A stretch of 64,000 nt of DNA, taken from contig WRIL01000002.1 of assembly GCA_009782775.1 (NCBI GenBank), positions 62,001 through 126,000 on the forward strand. Direction: 5' to 3'. The position numbers and the translations under genes were made by a program. Position 1 is the stretch's first letter. Every line of letters begins with the position of its first letter. The DNA comes from Desulfovibrionaceae bacterium. Lineage in GTDB: Bacteria > Desulfobacterota > Desulfovibrionia > Desulfovibrionales > Desulfovibrionaceae. Under the pieces are notes generated by a model, which was given only the letters and a program-made list of their open reading frames with translations, made no database searches and was not told where the DNA came from. Positions 16,203 through 24,250 of this stretch are shown piece by piece.

Positions 16203-16975
16203 TGCGGGAGACTCCGGTGGTCATCAGCCTGCGCGGCATTGTCAACCGTTTCGGCAACCAGACCGTGCATAACGGGCTGGACCTGGAGGTGCGGCAGGGC
16301 GAGATTTTCGGGCTGATCGGGGGATCCGGGTCGGGCAAGTCCGTGCTCTTGCGTACCATTGTGGGTCTACATAAACCGCAGGCGGGCGGAGTGCGCGTTC
16401 TGGGCGTCGATTTGATCAGGGCCTCCCACGAGGAGTGGGAAAAGGTACGTCGGCAGTGGGGGGTGCTTTTTCAGGATGGCGCGCTCTTTTCCTCGCTGAC
16501 CGTGAAAGAAAATGTCCAGGCCCCCCTCCGGCGCTTCGCGGATCTGCCGTCAGCGGATCTGGATCGGCTGGCGGCCATGAAAATCGCCATGAGCGGACTG
16601 TCCCCGGACAGCCTCGATAAATATCCGGCCGCCTTGTCCGGAGGCATGCGTAAACGGGCGGGTATCGCCCGCGCTCTGGCCCTGGACCCGGCCCTGCTTT
16701 TTCTGGACGAGCCCACGGCCGGACTGGATCCTATGGGAGCGGCGGCTCTGGATTCCCTGATCCTGACCCTGAGCCGCTCCCTGGGGCTTACGGTGTTTTT
16801 GGTCACCCATGACCTGGATACCCTGGTCACGGTTTGTGACCGGGTGGCGGTGCTGATGGATGGGGACATATTGGCCGTGGGCGGACTGGATGAACTCAGC
16901 CGGGTGGATAATGAGTGGATGCGGGCCTATTTCGGCGGCCCGCGCGGGCGCGCGCTGGTAAAACCAGGGGGCTGA
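16199..16975 (+). CDS. mlaF: MlaF-type ABC transporter ATP-binding protein
   Basis: A 258-residue ATPase. Walker A is GGSGSGKS, the Q-loop is VLFQDGALFSSLTV (typical of the MlaF/Ttg2A group), the signature is LSGGMRKRAGIARAL, Walker B is LLFLDEPTAGLDP, and the switch His is in VTHD. The ATG at 16199 (or the next codon, 16202) overlaps the mlaE stop, so the two subunits are coupled. It powers the lipid transporter formed with the flanking genes. Confidence 0.92.
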   Translation: MMRETPVVISLRGIVNRFGNQTVHNGLDLEVRQGEIFGLIGGSGSGKSVLLRTIVGLHKPQAGGVRVLGVDLIRASHEEWEKVRRQWGVLFQDGALFSSLTVKENVQAPLRRFADLPSADLDRLAAMKIAMSGLSPDSLDKYPAALSGGMRKRAGIARALALDPALLFLDEPTAGLDPMGAAALDSLILTLSRSLGLTVFLVTHDLDTLVTVCDRVAVLMDGDILAVGGLDELSRVDNEWMRAYFGGPRGRALVKPGG

Positions 16976-16977
16976 CG

Positions 16978-17859
16978 ATGGAGACCAAAGCCGGATATGT
17001 GGCGGTAGGCCTGGCCGCGATGCTTGCCTTGGCATTGTTTCTGGGTTTTTTGCTCTTTGCCATGAAAATGAATATCGCCGCTGATTTAGCCCTGTACCGC
17101 ATTGAGTTCGAAGACGGGGTATCCGGACTGTCGGTGGGCAACGAGGTGCGGTTCCACGGGCTCCGGGTGGGGGAGGTTCGGCGTATTGAGCTTAATCCCC
17201 AGGATCCTTCCCTAGTCCGGGTGATCATTGCCATAGACTCCACGGTGCCGGTACATGCAGATTGTGAAGCCAGTGTGGAGGCGGTGGGCATCACCGGTCT
17301 TTCGGTGGTTTATCTGAGCGGCGGCAGTCCGTCCAGCCCCCTCCTCCTGCCGGACCAGGGGGAAGACCTTCCCCGGATTAAATCCAAAGAGTCCTCCCTG
17401 CGCAGCGTCTTTCAGAAAACCCCGGAAATACTGGATTCCGCCCAGATCCTGCTGCGCCGTGGCGGTGAACTGCTGTCAGCGGAAAATGAGGAGAATCTGC
17501 GCCGGCTCATCGCCTCCCTGGCCGAGATCAGTTCCGGGCTGGAACAGGAGAGCCGGGATCTGCGCGGCAGCCTCGCTCGTTTTCAGGTGGTGCTGGAAAA
17601 GATGGATACGCTACTCACCGGGGATTTGCCTTCGGCCATAAACGTCTTCAGGAATTCCTTCCAGCGCTTCAACGAGGTGCTGGACCAGGCCGAGCCGGGG
17701 CTGCGCCGTTTTTCCTCCCTGATGGCCGATGATGTGCATCGCCTCCTGAATGAAGGCAACCTACTCATGCATAACCTGAACGCCTTGGTGCAGCGCATTA
17801 ACGCCGATCCGCAGCGCTTTTTTTTCGGCGATGCCGTGCCGGGATACAAAATGAAGTGA
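16978..17859 (+). CDS. mlaD: MlaD/MCE-domain lipid-binding protein
   Basis: A 293-residue protein with one N-terminal membrane anchor (about 6-28) and an MCE domain (about 38-118: RIEFEDGVSGLSVGNEVRFHGLRVGEV, then GITGLSVVYLSGG). A long helical, coiled-coil-like C-terminus (about 150-270) follows, as in MCE proteins that form tunnels. The ATG at 16978 is two bases after the mlaF stop. It would be periplasmic, anchored in the inner membrane, and would pass lipid to or from the MlaE/MlaF pump. Confidence 0.92.
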   Translation: METKAGYVAVGLAAMLALALFLGFLLFAMKMNIAADLALYRIEFEDGVSGLSVGNEVRFHGLRVGEVRRIELNPQDPSLVRVIIAIDSTVPVHADCEASVEAVGITGLSVVYLSGGSPSSPLLLPDQGEDLPRIKSKESSLRSVFQKTPEILDSAQILLRRGGELLSAENEENLRRLIASLAEISSGLEQESRDLRGSLARFQVVLEKMDTLLTGDLPSAINVFRNSFQRFNEVLDQAEPGLRRFSSLMADDVHRLLNEGNLLMHNLNALVQRINADPQRFFFGDAVPGYKMK

Positions 17860-17872
17860 TTGGGAGGCAGGC

Positions 17873-18487
17873 ATGCGTTTTTTGATTTTTTTCGGCGTGG
17901 TGTTTTTGTCCGCGGGCTGCGCGGATTTGTTTCGGTCCGAGCCCTTGCGTATTCTTACGCTCAATGAATTTGCCCAGGCCGAAAGCATGTGCGACGTAGC
18001 CCTGCCGGTTCAGATCCTGGTGGATCTGCCTGAAAGCTATTCCGGCCTGGGGAGCGAGCGCATCGCCCTATTGCTGGAAAATCGAGAGGTGCGCTACCTG
18101 GAAGGGTATAAATGGGATACGTCGGTTCCGCTGTTGGTGCGCGGCGCCTTGGTCAATGCCCTGAACAGCGGCGGCTGTTTCGCCGGAGCCGCCGGGGTTG
18201 GGGACAGCCTGAGCAGCCCTTTCCGCCTGCGGGCGGGTATCCGGCGTATGCACTTTGAGCAGAGCGAGGGGGATCCGCCATCGGTAGCCGTGATTTCCAT
18301 GGATTTGAACCTTCGGGATTTTTCGCGCCAAGGGGGCCTAATCTCCAGGAATCTCTTCACGGTCAGGGAGGAGGGGAATTTATCCAGCCCCTATGCCCTG
18401 GGCGAGGCCATGCAGAAGGCCCTTGGCCGAAGCATGCGCGAGGTGGTTATCTGGTGCCGCTCCGTCATGGAGAGATACCATCCGTAA
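17873..18487 (+). CDS. ABC-type transport auxiliary lipoprotein (PqiC/LetA-associated type)
   Basis: A 204-residue lipoprotein. The signal peptide ends in the lipobox LSAGC (Cys17), so it should be acylated and membrane-anchored on the periplasmic side. It lies 13 bases after mlaD. Position, length and the pattern LPESYSGLGSERIALLLENREVRYLEGYKW fit the auxiliary lipoproteins linked with MCE transport operons, the outer-membrane partner in PqiABC-like systems. The family call is from pattern and context. No mlaC or mlaA is present here. Confidence 0.78.
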   Translation: MRFLIFFGVVFLSAGCADLFRSEPLRILTLNEFAQAESMCDVALPVQILVDLPESYSGLGSERIALLLENREVRYLEGYKWDTSVPLLVRGALVNALNSGGCFAGAAGVGDSLSSPFRLRAGIRRMHFEQSEGDPPSVAVISMDLNLRDFSRQGGLISRNLFTVREEGNLSSPYALGEAMQKALGRSMREVVIWCRSVMERYHP

Positions 18488-18527
18488 AACAGTTTATTTT
18501 TTTCCGGCTATGGGCTAGTAGGAGAGC

Positions 18528-19496
18528 ATGAGCTATTTCCGCAAGACGGATCAGGCCGTTCATTGGTTTACCGGAACTGGCAAGGACCATAAGTGGCTGA
18601 TTCTGATCAGTGCGGACCCGGATTCCATGGCCTCGGCTATGGCCTTACGCCGTATTTTCAAGGGCCGCGGGGTAACGGCGGATATTGCCGCGATCAATGA
18701 GGTGCGCCGTCCCGATAACTTGGCCATGATCCGCTATACCCGCCTGAACATGCGCCGTTATGACGAGGATTTGACAGGCGCCTACAGCCGTTTCGCCCTG
18801 GTGGATTCCCAGCCTTCGCATAATCCGCAGTTTGAGGGGTTGAAATTTTCTCTAGTCGTGGATCACCACCCGCTGGCCACGGCCCCGGAAAAAGATCTGT
18901 TCACGGAGATCAAGCCGGAATACGGGGCGACCAGCACTATTTTCACGGAATACCTGTATAACCTGAAACTGCGCATCGGCAGCCGCCTGGCCACGGCTCT
19001 GCAATTCGGCATCCGCACGGACACCGGGAATTTCCAGCGGCATGTTACGGAAGTGGACTTGCGCGCCTATCAGTATCTGAACAAGTTCGCCGACGCCCAC
19101 CTCCTGACCAGGATCATCCACAGCGAGTTCCTGCTGGGGTGGTTGCCACATGTGGCCAAGGCCATCGCCCACCGCCGGAAGATCGGCAGCGGGCATCTGG
19201 TGGTTCTGGATAAGGTGGACAGCCCGGATATCCTGGTTTTGATCGCGGATTTGCTGACCAGAGTGTACGAGATCCGCTGGTTGATCGTGGCTGGGGTGTA
19301 TGCGGGAGGAGTGGTGCTGATTTTCCGGGGAGATGGCCTGACCGTGGATGTTGGGCGTCTGGCGCAGAGTCGTTTTGACGCCCTGGGATCGGCCGGTGGA
19401 CACAAGGCGATGGCTAGGGCGGAATTTCCGCTGGATGCCATGGGCGGAGAAAGCCTGGCGAATTTTATACGCCAGCGTCTCTCAACCCGCGAATAA
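18528..19496 (+). CDS. DHH-family phosphoesterase (NrnA-like)
   Basis: A 322-residue protein with the DHH domain motifs in order: ISADPDSMASAMAL, LVDSQPS, VVDHHPL, and the C-terminal DHHA1 motif GSAGGHKAMARAEF. Family members degrade short RNA oligonucleotides, cyclic dinucleotides or pAp in the cytoplasm. The first motif has Ser where Asp-His-Asp is more usual (DPDSM), a variation found in some homologues. The ATG at 18528 follows AGGAGAG. It lies 40 bases after the Mla lipoprotein gene and may be read from the same transcript. Confidence 0.85.
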   Translation: MSYFRKTDQAVHWFTGTGKDHKWLILISADPDSMASAMALRRIFKGRGVTADIAAINEVRRPDNLAMIRYTRLNMRRYDEDLTGAYSRFALVDSQPSHNPQFEGLKFSLVVDHHPLATAPEKDLFTEIKPEYGATSTIFTEYLYNLKLRIGSRLATALQFGIRTDTGNFQRHVTEVDLRAYQYLNKFADAHLLTRIIHSEFLLGWLPHVAKAIAHRRKIGSGHLVVLDKVDSPDILVLIADLLTRVYEIRWLIVAGVYAGGVVLIFRGDGLTVDVGRLAQSRFDALGSAGGHKAMARAEFPLDAMGGESLANFIRQRLSTRE

Positions 19497-19519
19497 AAAA
19501 CCGGGTACAGGAAGAAGGA

Positions 19520-19888
19520 ATGAGCCGGAACCGGGTGTTTTTATTTGACCAGGTTAGTCCCGTTCCCAGGGAACTTCCCGGGAACCGGGAGCCCATGCTT
19601 TCACGCTGGGGGGTGGAGCGGGACAAACCCTTGAGCGGAGAGAGTCCGTTTACGGCGCTGATGGTGAACCAGCTTCCCGCGGGATTCGTGATCCCCTGGC
19701 ATGAGCATACCGAGGACGAGGAAATATATGTCATCATCAGTGGTCTGGGCCTTTACCTGGATAATGAGAAAAAGGCCCACGAGGTCAAAGGCGGCGATGT
19801 GGCCATCTGTTTGAAGGGTGAAAAGCACGGTTTGGAAAACTCCGGGCCGGATCCGCTGATCTTCGGCGCGGTCATTGCCCGAAAGTGA
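19520..19888 (+). CDS. Cupin-domain protein
   Basis: This 122-residue single-domain cupin has metal motif 1, PWHEHTEDEEIYVIISGLGLY (residues about 60-80), and motif 2, GDVAICLKGEKHGLEN (about 93-108). The His/Glu set could bind a divalent metal. Such small cupins range from isomerases to sugar- or anion-binding proteins, and the substrate cannot be read from sequence. GAAGGA precedes the ATG, and the gene follows the DHH gene by 23 bases. Confidence 0.82.
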   Translation: MSRNRVFLFDQVSPVPRELPGNREPMLSRWGVERDKPLSGESPFTALMVNQLPAGFVIPWHEHTEDEEIYVIISGLGLYLDNEKKAHEVKGGDVAICLKGEKHGLENSGPDPLIFGAVIARK

Positions 19889-19894
19889 TCGCAT

Positions 19895-19928
19895 CAGCAT
19901 AACGCCAGTTTTCTGGTGGCGTATGCTG
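19895..19928. terminator. Long hairpin after the cupin gene
   Basis: CAGCATAACGCCA (19895-19907) pairs with TGGCGTATGCTG (19917-19928), leaving one bulged A and a 9-base loop. There is no T-run, so it may be a factor-dependent end, an RNA-stabilising stem, or a bidirectional barrier between the plus-strand operon and the minus-strand lipoprotein gene. The rest of the gap to 20084 shows nothing else recognisable. Confidence 0.45.
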
Positions 19929-20084
19929 GTGCAAACTGGTGTGAGGAGGCTTCTCAATGCATGCGCATGTAGAGGCCGTCCAAGATGTTTAGAATCTTTT
20001 CGGGTATGGCGTCCAGGTCAGGTTGCCGCCCAGTTCCAAGTTCTGCACAGCCTAAAAATTTGTTTCTGCTCAGCTAAGGAAGCT

Positions 20085-20915
20085 TCATCCATGTAGACTT
20101 GCCGGGGTTATGGCAGTCTGGTTGCCGGCGGGTTCCGCGGTCTGGCTTTGGAGTTTTTGCAGGTAGCCCACGGATTCCGCCACTACGGCGCGGATCTGTT
20201 TGAAGTCGCGGATCGGGCTGTTGTAGGTGAGGCGCAAAATTTTGCCGTGGCGCCAGAGTAGGGTGTTGGTGTTGCAGATATAAACGGCTTGTTGATTTGG
20301 GGTGGTGTGTTTGATCACTTTAAGGAAACTGATGTGCAACGGACCGGAATCAATCATTCCTAGGTTATAGCTGAAATGCGTCTGGCCGCGTAGCTGGTTC
20401 CGGGCGGCCTCCTCAAAGAAAACCAGGGCGTTCTGGTTGAAGACGATGGATTCTTCCTGCCAGGGCTGCTTGAGCCGCGAGAAATCTATGGTGGAGATGC
20501 CGGCGTTCAGCCATTTGCGCAGGGTACTCACCTGTACTAGGTCTTGCACTTGTCTTTCCTGGCTGTCCGCATCGGCAGTCCTCTCGAAGATGCACAGCAG
20601 GGTTTCTTCGTTACCCAGTTCGGCCTGCAGATCCAGCATGAGCGGATGTTCCGCCGGTAGGCGTTTGAAACCGCTGGGCACCGGCATGGGCATATTCACG
20701 TCGCCTACCAGCAGAGTGGGTTCTTCCAGGGGCTGGGAAGGGGGCTGCCGGACCACCTCGACATTTTGTCGGGGGGGCGGCCCGAAGCTCTTTTCATCAC
20801 AGCCCGCGCTCAGAGAACTGATCGCCAGGGCGAAACACAGGGATATAAACAGGGCCAGCCATAAGGCCGGGGTGAGATCCCCGCCAGAAGGGCTTTCTTC
20901 CGTATATTGAGCCAT
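20085..20915 (-). CDS. Putative lipoprotein of unknown function (paralogue of next gene)
   Basis: A 276-residue protein. It has a hydrophobic segment (about 15-37) ending in lipobox LSAGC, so it is probably an acylated periplasmic protein. The n-region before it is unusually long (about 15 residues, MAQYTEESPSGGD). The mature part has NLGMIDSGPLHISFLKVIK and a C-terminal ILRLTYNSPI stretch whose spacing resembles the neighbouring lipoprotein at 21073-21867. No named family is recognised. The ATG at 20915 is preferred, because the longer frame to 21026 would place about 37 low-complexity residues before the signal. Confidence 0.65.
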   Translation of the reverse strand: MAQYTEESPSGGDLTPALWLALFISLCFALAISSLSAGCDEKSFGPPPRQNVEVVRQPPSQPLEEPTLLVGDVNMPMPVPSGFKRLPAEHPLMLDLQAELGNEETLLCIFERTADADSQERQVQDLVQVSTLRKWLNAGISTIDFSRLKQPWQEESIVFNQNALVFFEEAARNQLRGQTHFSYNLGMIDSGPLHISFLKVIKHTTPNQQAVYICNTNTLLWRHGKILRLTYNSPIRDFKQIRAVVAESVGYLQKLQSQTAEPAGNQTAITPASLHG

Positions 20916-21012
20916 AAGCTTAACCTGCCGTGTTTTAAGAGCGGTTCCTGCACGGCGGGAATTACCCCCCCCGCCGGCTTTCCGCCCAACATTAGTCCTG
21001 TTAAAATTATGC

Positions 21013-21043
21013 AAAAAAAATGCCAATAGTTCTGGTATTTGGC
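21013..21043 (-). terminator. Intrinsic terminator after the lipoprotein gene 21073-21867
   Basis: On the minus strand GCCAAATA and TATTGGC form a stem with one bulge around a short loop, followed by A and eight T (complement of 21013-21020). It lies about 30 bases past the stop codon and separates the two lipoprotein genes. Confidence 0.6.
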
Positions 21044-21072
21044 CTTCCGGTGGGTGGGGTGAAAGAAGTTCT

Positions 21073-21867
21073 TCATGGTTCCGGGGCTTCGGTCGGGGAC
21101 AGGGTGTCGGGGCGGTCAGCGGCGGCGTTCATGAGGTCCATGTATTTCCTGTTGGCGTCCAGGAGGGTGGAGATATCGTCTTCCCCGGCCAAGGGGGCGA
21201 TGAAGTAAATGTTGAAGCAGCGTCTGTTCAGAAAGAGGATGTTCTGCGTCAGGATCCGGTGGCGGCCTCCGGCGAAATGGGACGCGGCCCAAGCCCTGGT
21301 GTCCTTGGGGTCGTCCACTGCCTTCAGCGGAGCAGGGGGCTTGTCCGCCTCGTAGATAATCCGGGCCATGCTCAAGCTGCGCGGGGTGGCGTGAAAAACG
21401 CCCAGGTTATGCGCGAAACCGGTCAGATCCTGGTAATAGCCGCCGGCCAAATAGCGGAAGGACTCCAGGGATGACGGTCCCCAGATGCCGTTGACCCTGA
21501 TGAAATCCCGGCACATGGCTTTGAAGAAATCTGGAGTCGCCTCTTCGTCCATGAATTCCGGACGGGCGCTGATGATGATGATTCCGCGCCCACGTGCGTC
21601 GCGCTCCACATCCCAGGTCTGTACCTGGGGCAGGAGAACGGCGAAGATATTTTCCGGTGGGGTGAACAGGCGATCCGTCCAACTTCGGTCCACAGGGACG
21701 GAGCGATAGCCAGTAGGAGCGAATGCGCGGACGCGTGCCCCCCCCATGCTGAACTCCATCTGGAGCCCGGTCTGGATGAAAGGCAGGGCGCAGCCGGGCA
21801 AGAGCGCAGCCAGACAGCAGAACAGCCCCAGGCATAATAGGCGGGTGGGACTAGGCGGTGGACGCAT
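21073..21867 (-). CDS. Putative lipoprotein of unknown function
   Basis: A 264-residue protein with a clean lipoprotein signal: basic start, hydrophobic core LLCLGLFCCLAALLPGC and lipobox Cys26. The mature part contains FAHNLGVFHATPRSLSMARIIY and ILFLNRRCFNIYFIAPLAG, which parallel segments of the next lipoprotein (20085-20915) in the same order, suggesting an old duplication. It lies five bases after the LarC-like gene and is probably co-transcribed with it. No functional domain is recognised. Confidence 0.7.
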   Translation of the reverse strand: MRPPPSPTRLLCLGLFCCLAALLPGCALPFIQTGLQMEFSMGGARVRAFAPTGYRSVPVDRSWTDRLFTPPENIFAVLLPQVQTWDVERDARGRGIIIISARPEFMDEEATPDFFKAMCRDFIRVNGIWGPSSLESFRYLAGGYYQDLTGFAHNLGVFHATPRSLSMARIIYEADKPPAPLKAVDDPKDTRAWAASHFAGGRHRILTQNILFLNRRCFNIYFIAPLAGEDDISTLLDANRKYMDLMNAAADRPDTLSPTEAPEP

Positions 21868-21872
21868 GTGCC

Positions 21873-22925
21873 TTAACCGCGTGTCCGGACGCGCAAGGAC
21901 GGAAGCCCGCAGTCAAGCTTCGTGGCTTTGGCGGCTAGGTCCTCATATTCGGCCCGCCAAAAACTATCGCCTTCCAGGTCATACTCCTTGCCCTGGAGTT
22001 CGCCCAAGGGAGTAGGCAGACTTTTCCTCCGCCGGGGCAGAAGGATGCGAATCTGCCGGCTGAGGCGCAGGCCGAGGGTATGTGTGTGTTTGAAGATCAG
22101 TTCGCGTGTTTGGGGCAGTTCTTCCGGGCGGCAGAGTATCCGCAGTTCCCCCCCCGGCCGGTTTTTTTTGGTCAGTCCGGGTAACCAGAGCACATCCAGG
22201 GCGTTTTCCCCGAGGATGCGGATGGCATGCCCTAGATCCTCGCCGTTCAGGTGATCCAGGTGACAGGAAAGCTGTATTACTTCGTCCAGGCTCTGTCCCG
22301 GCCCAGCCACTGGAAAAGTTCGCGCGAAAAGATGCAGACAGGTTGAGCGGCCCTCTCCGTCCTGTCCTGAAGCGCTCTTTTCCAGTACGGTGGTTTCGTT
22401 GTCCACCAACTCCGGACCGTAAATCCAGAAACGCTGGATCAGCTGGTCCAGCAACAAGGCCGCGCCGGGGGTGAGCGGTTCCTTGCCGGTTTCACAGGCG
22501 TATCCTTGGTTCCAGGGCTTGCCTTGCATCAATTCCAGGGTGAGGGGCCGGGGCAGGGGGATACCGTCACGGCTGAGGCCTGCGAACCAAGGTGGCGGCG
22601 TGGCCCAGACTTCCGTTGCTTGCACCTGCAAAATGCCCCAGAGGCCCGCCAGGGCCTCGGCCAGGACCTCGGCCGAAATCCGGGAATCGCTGGAATGGCT
22701 TTGCCGCATGGCCTTGAGCAGCCGCTCGGGCAGGGAGGCACCCTTGTTACGTAGGCTTGCCGGAAGCATGGCAGGGAGTTTTTCCCCGGAGGAGAAGCCT
22801 TTTTCCCTCAGGCGGGACAACCCTTTCTTCAGGGGCGAGAAATTCACTCCCAGCGAGGAGAAGGCCGCTTGCATGCTCTCGCCGCTGATCCCTTGGGTGC
22901 AGTCAATGAAAAGACGTTTAGACAT
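21873..22925 (-). CDS. LarC-like nickel-pincer cofactor protein (DUF111), divergent
   Basis: A 350-residue protein. The N-terminus LFIDCTQGISGESMQAAFSSLGV matches the LarC start (DCxxGISGDM), and GHAIRILGENALDVLWLPGLTKKNRPGGELRILC with KHTHTLGLR matches its C-terminal half. LarC inserts nickel into the pyridinium cofactor of lactate racemase and related enzymes using CTP. Here the usual GDM reads GES, and the ANLDDM motif before the C-terminal half reads CHLDHLNGED. No larA, larB or larE is nearby. It could be a functional but divergent LarC or a re-purposed homologue. Confidence 0.72.
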   Translation of the reverse strand: MSKRLFIDCTQGISGESMQAAFSSLGVNFSPLKKGLSRLREKGFSSGEKLPAMLPASLRNKGASLPERLLKAMRQSHSSDSRISAEVLAEALAGLWGILQVQATEVWATPPPWFAGLSRDGIPLPRPLTLELMQGKPWNQGYACETGKEPLTPGAALLLDQLIQRFWIYGPELVDNETTVLEKSASGQDGEGRSTCLHLFARTFPVAGPGQSLDEVIQLSCHLDHLNGEDLGHAIRILGENALDVLWLPGLTKKNRPGGELRILCRPEELPQTRELIFKHTHTLGLRLSRQIRILLPRRRKSLPTPLGELQGKEYDLEGDSFWRAEYEDLAAKATKLDCGLPSLRVRTRG

Positions 22926-23028
22926 GGGAATTCCTTATAACTCCAGCGTAAAAAAAGCAATTCAGGGACTGGCAAATCTGTCCGGGCCGGTATATACTGC
23001 CACATTGCAAGCAGAGGTTTTTGGCAAG

Positions 23029-24102
23029 ATGCGTATTATGCTGATGGAATTCGGCGGATCTGACCGAGAAAAAGAGCGCCGACTTGCGGCTTTGCCGGAT
23101 CTTCGGGAGAGCTGTCCGGACTTGGAACTTTACGCCCTTTGTGCTGAAGGGACTACCCTGGACCGCCTGGCGGAGTCCAGGGGGTTACCCTGTATGCGCA
23201 TGGGTCTGGGCGGGATCAGCAAGGCGCTGGGTAAACTCAGGCTGGCCTGGAAACTGCGCGCTGGCGAAGAACCGTGGATTCTGCACGCTTTTGACCCAGA
23301 GGCTCTGGGCTTGGCTCTGCGTCTGGCTGACCGCAAAACCCCCCTGCAAGTGGTGTATTCCGCCCCCCGGCCTGAATTTGTCCAGCTCAGTCCCAAGGAG
23401 AATCCGGCCCTGTTGAAAGCCGTGATTGTTCCTTCCAAATATGCGGCCGAACGTTTTGCGGATCTGGGGTTGGCCGGGAATCGTCCGCGGGTCATCCGCG
23501 ACTTTTTGGAACAGGGCGTTTGTCGGCCTTGCCGCCGCAAGGACAAGAGGATCATCTTTGTTTGCAGCGACAGCCTGGAGCCAGGAAAAGGCTATGAACA
23601 GCTTCTGCGCGCCCTGCCCCTGCTCTATCAGGTGAAGCGCATGCCGGCTTGGGAATTGCGCATTGCCGGGGGAGGAAGTCTATTTGAGCCCATCATTGAG
23701 CTGGCCAAGGATTTGGGGGTGGATGGACGTCTGGCAATTTTTGGCGCGAACCACGGCGCGGATATCCTCCAGGACGGTGATATGCTAATCGTTCCGGCGG
23801 AAACCGGGGAAGACAGTTCTTTGGCTATTATGGAGGGTTGGGCCAGCGGCCTTCCAGTGCTTTGCTCCGACAGCCCGCCGCACCTGGAAATTGTCCAGGA
23901 CGGAGTTAATGCCCTTTGTTTCAAAGATTCCGACCATATCCACCTGGCCGGAAAAATCGGTGCCCTAGCCCGCGGCAAAAAATTGCGCCAAGGTCTTGCC
24001 AAGGCTGGACAGAAAAGTCTGGCTTCCCATACCCGCGAAGGCTTCTTGCAGGCCCACCTGGAAGTTTACCGCAGCCTCAGCGATGCCTGTCGTCCCCGGT
24101 AG
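23029..24102 (+). CDS. Glycosyltransferase family 4 (group 1)
   Basis: A 357-residue GT-B glycosyltransferase. The C-terminal donor domain contains IIFVCSDSLEPGKGYEQLLRA, LRIAGGG, LAIFGANHGADILQDGDMLIVPA and the EDSSLAIMEGWASGLPVLCSD segment carrying the E-x7-E-type sugar-nucleotide contact. This is the WaaG/RfaG-like or capsule type that builds LPS or other glycans. The ATG at 23029 follows AGAGG. An open frame extends upstream but runs antisense through the LarC-like gene. The acceptor is unknown. Confidence 0.85.
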   Translation: MRIMLMEFGGSDREKERRLAALPDLRESCPDLELYALCAEGTTLDRLAESRGLPCMRMGLGGISKALGKLRLAWKLRAGEEPWILHAFDPEALGLALRLADRKTPLQVVYSAPRPEFVQLSPKENPALLKAVIVPSKYAAERFADLGLAGNRPRVIRDFLEQGVCRPCRRKDKRIIFVCSDSLEPGKGYEQLLRALPLLYQVKRMPAWELRIAGGGSLFEPIIELAKDLGVDGRLAIFGANHGADILQDGDMLIVPAETGEDSSLAIMEGWASGLPVLCSDSPPHLEIVQDGVNALCFKDSDHIHLAGKIGALARGKKLRQGLAKAGQKSLASHTREGFLQAHLEVYRSLSDACRPR

Positions 24103-24250
24103 AAGCCATCTCAAAAATTCTTTTGCGGTCTTCTAACGCCGCCTGCGAGGCCGGCAAAAAATGGTGTATGGAGGGGCTTAATGCCACCCTGGCTCCCATT
24201 GTTGACCGCCTGGCCGACAGCGCCCTGGCGAAGGCGCCGCTTTTCCCTGT

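Noticed and set aside
22471-23028. An N-terminal extension of the GT4 glycosyltransferase
   Set aside because: The extension is antisense to the LarC-like gene. The GT-B fold begins at ATG 23029 with an AGAGG site.
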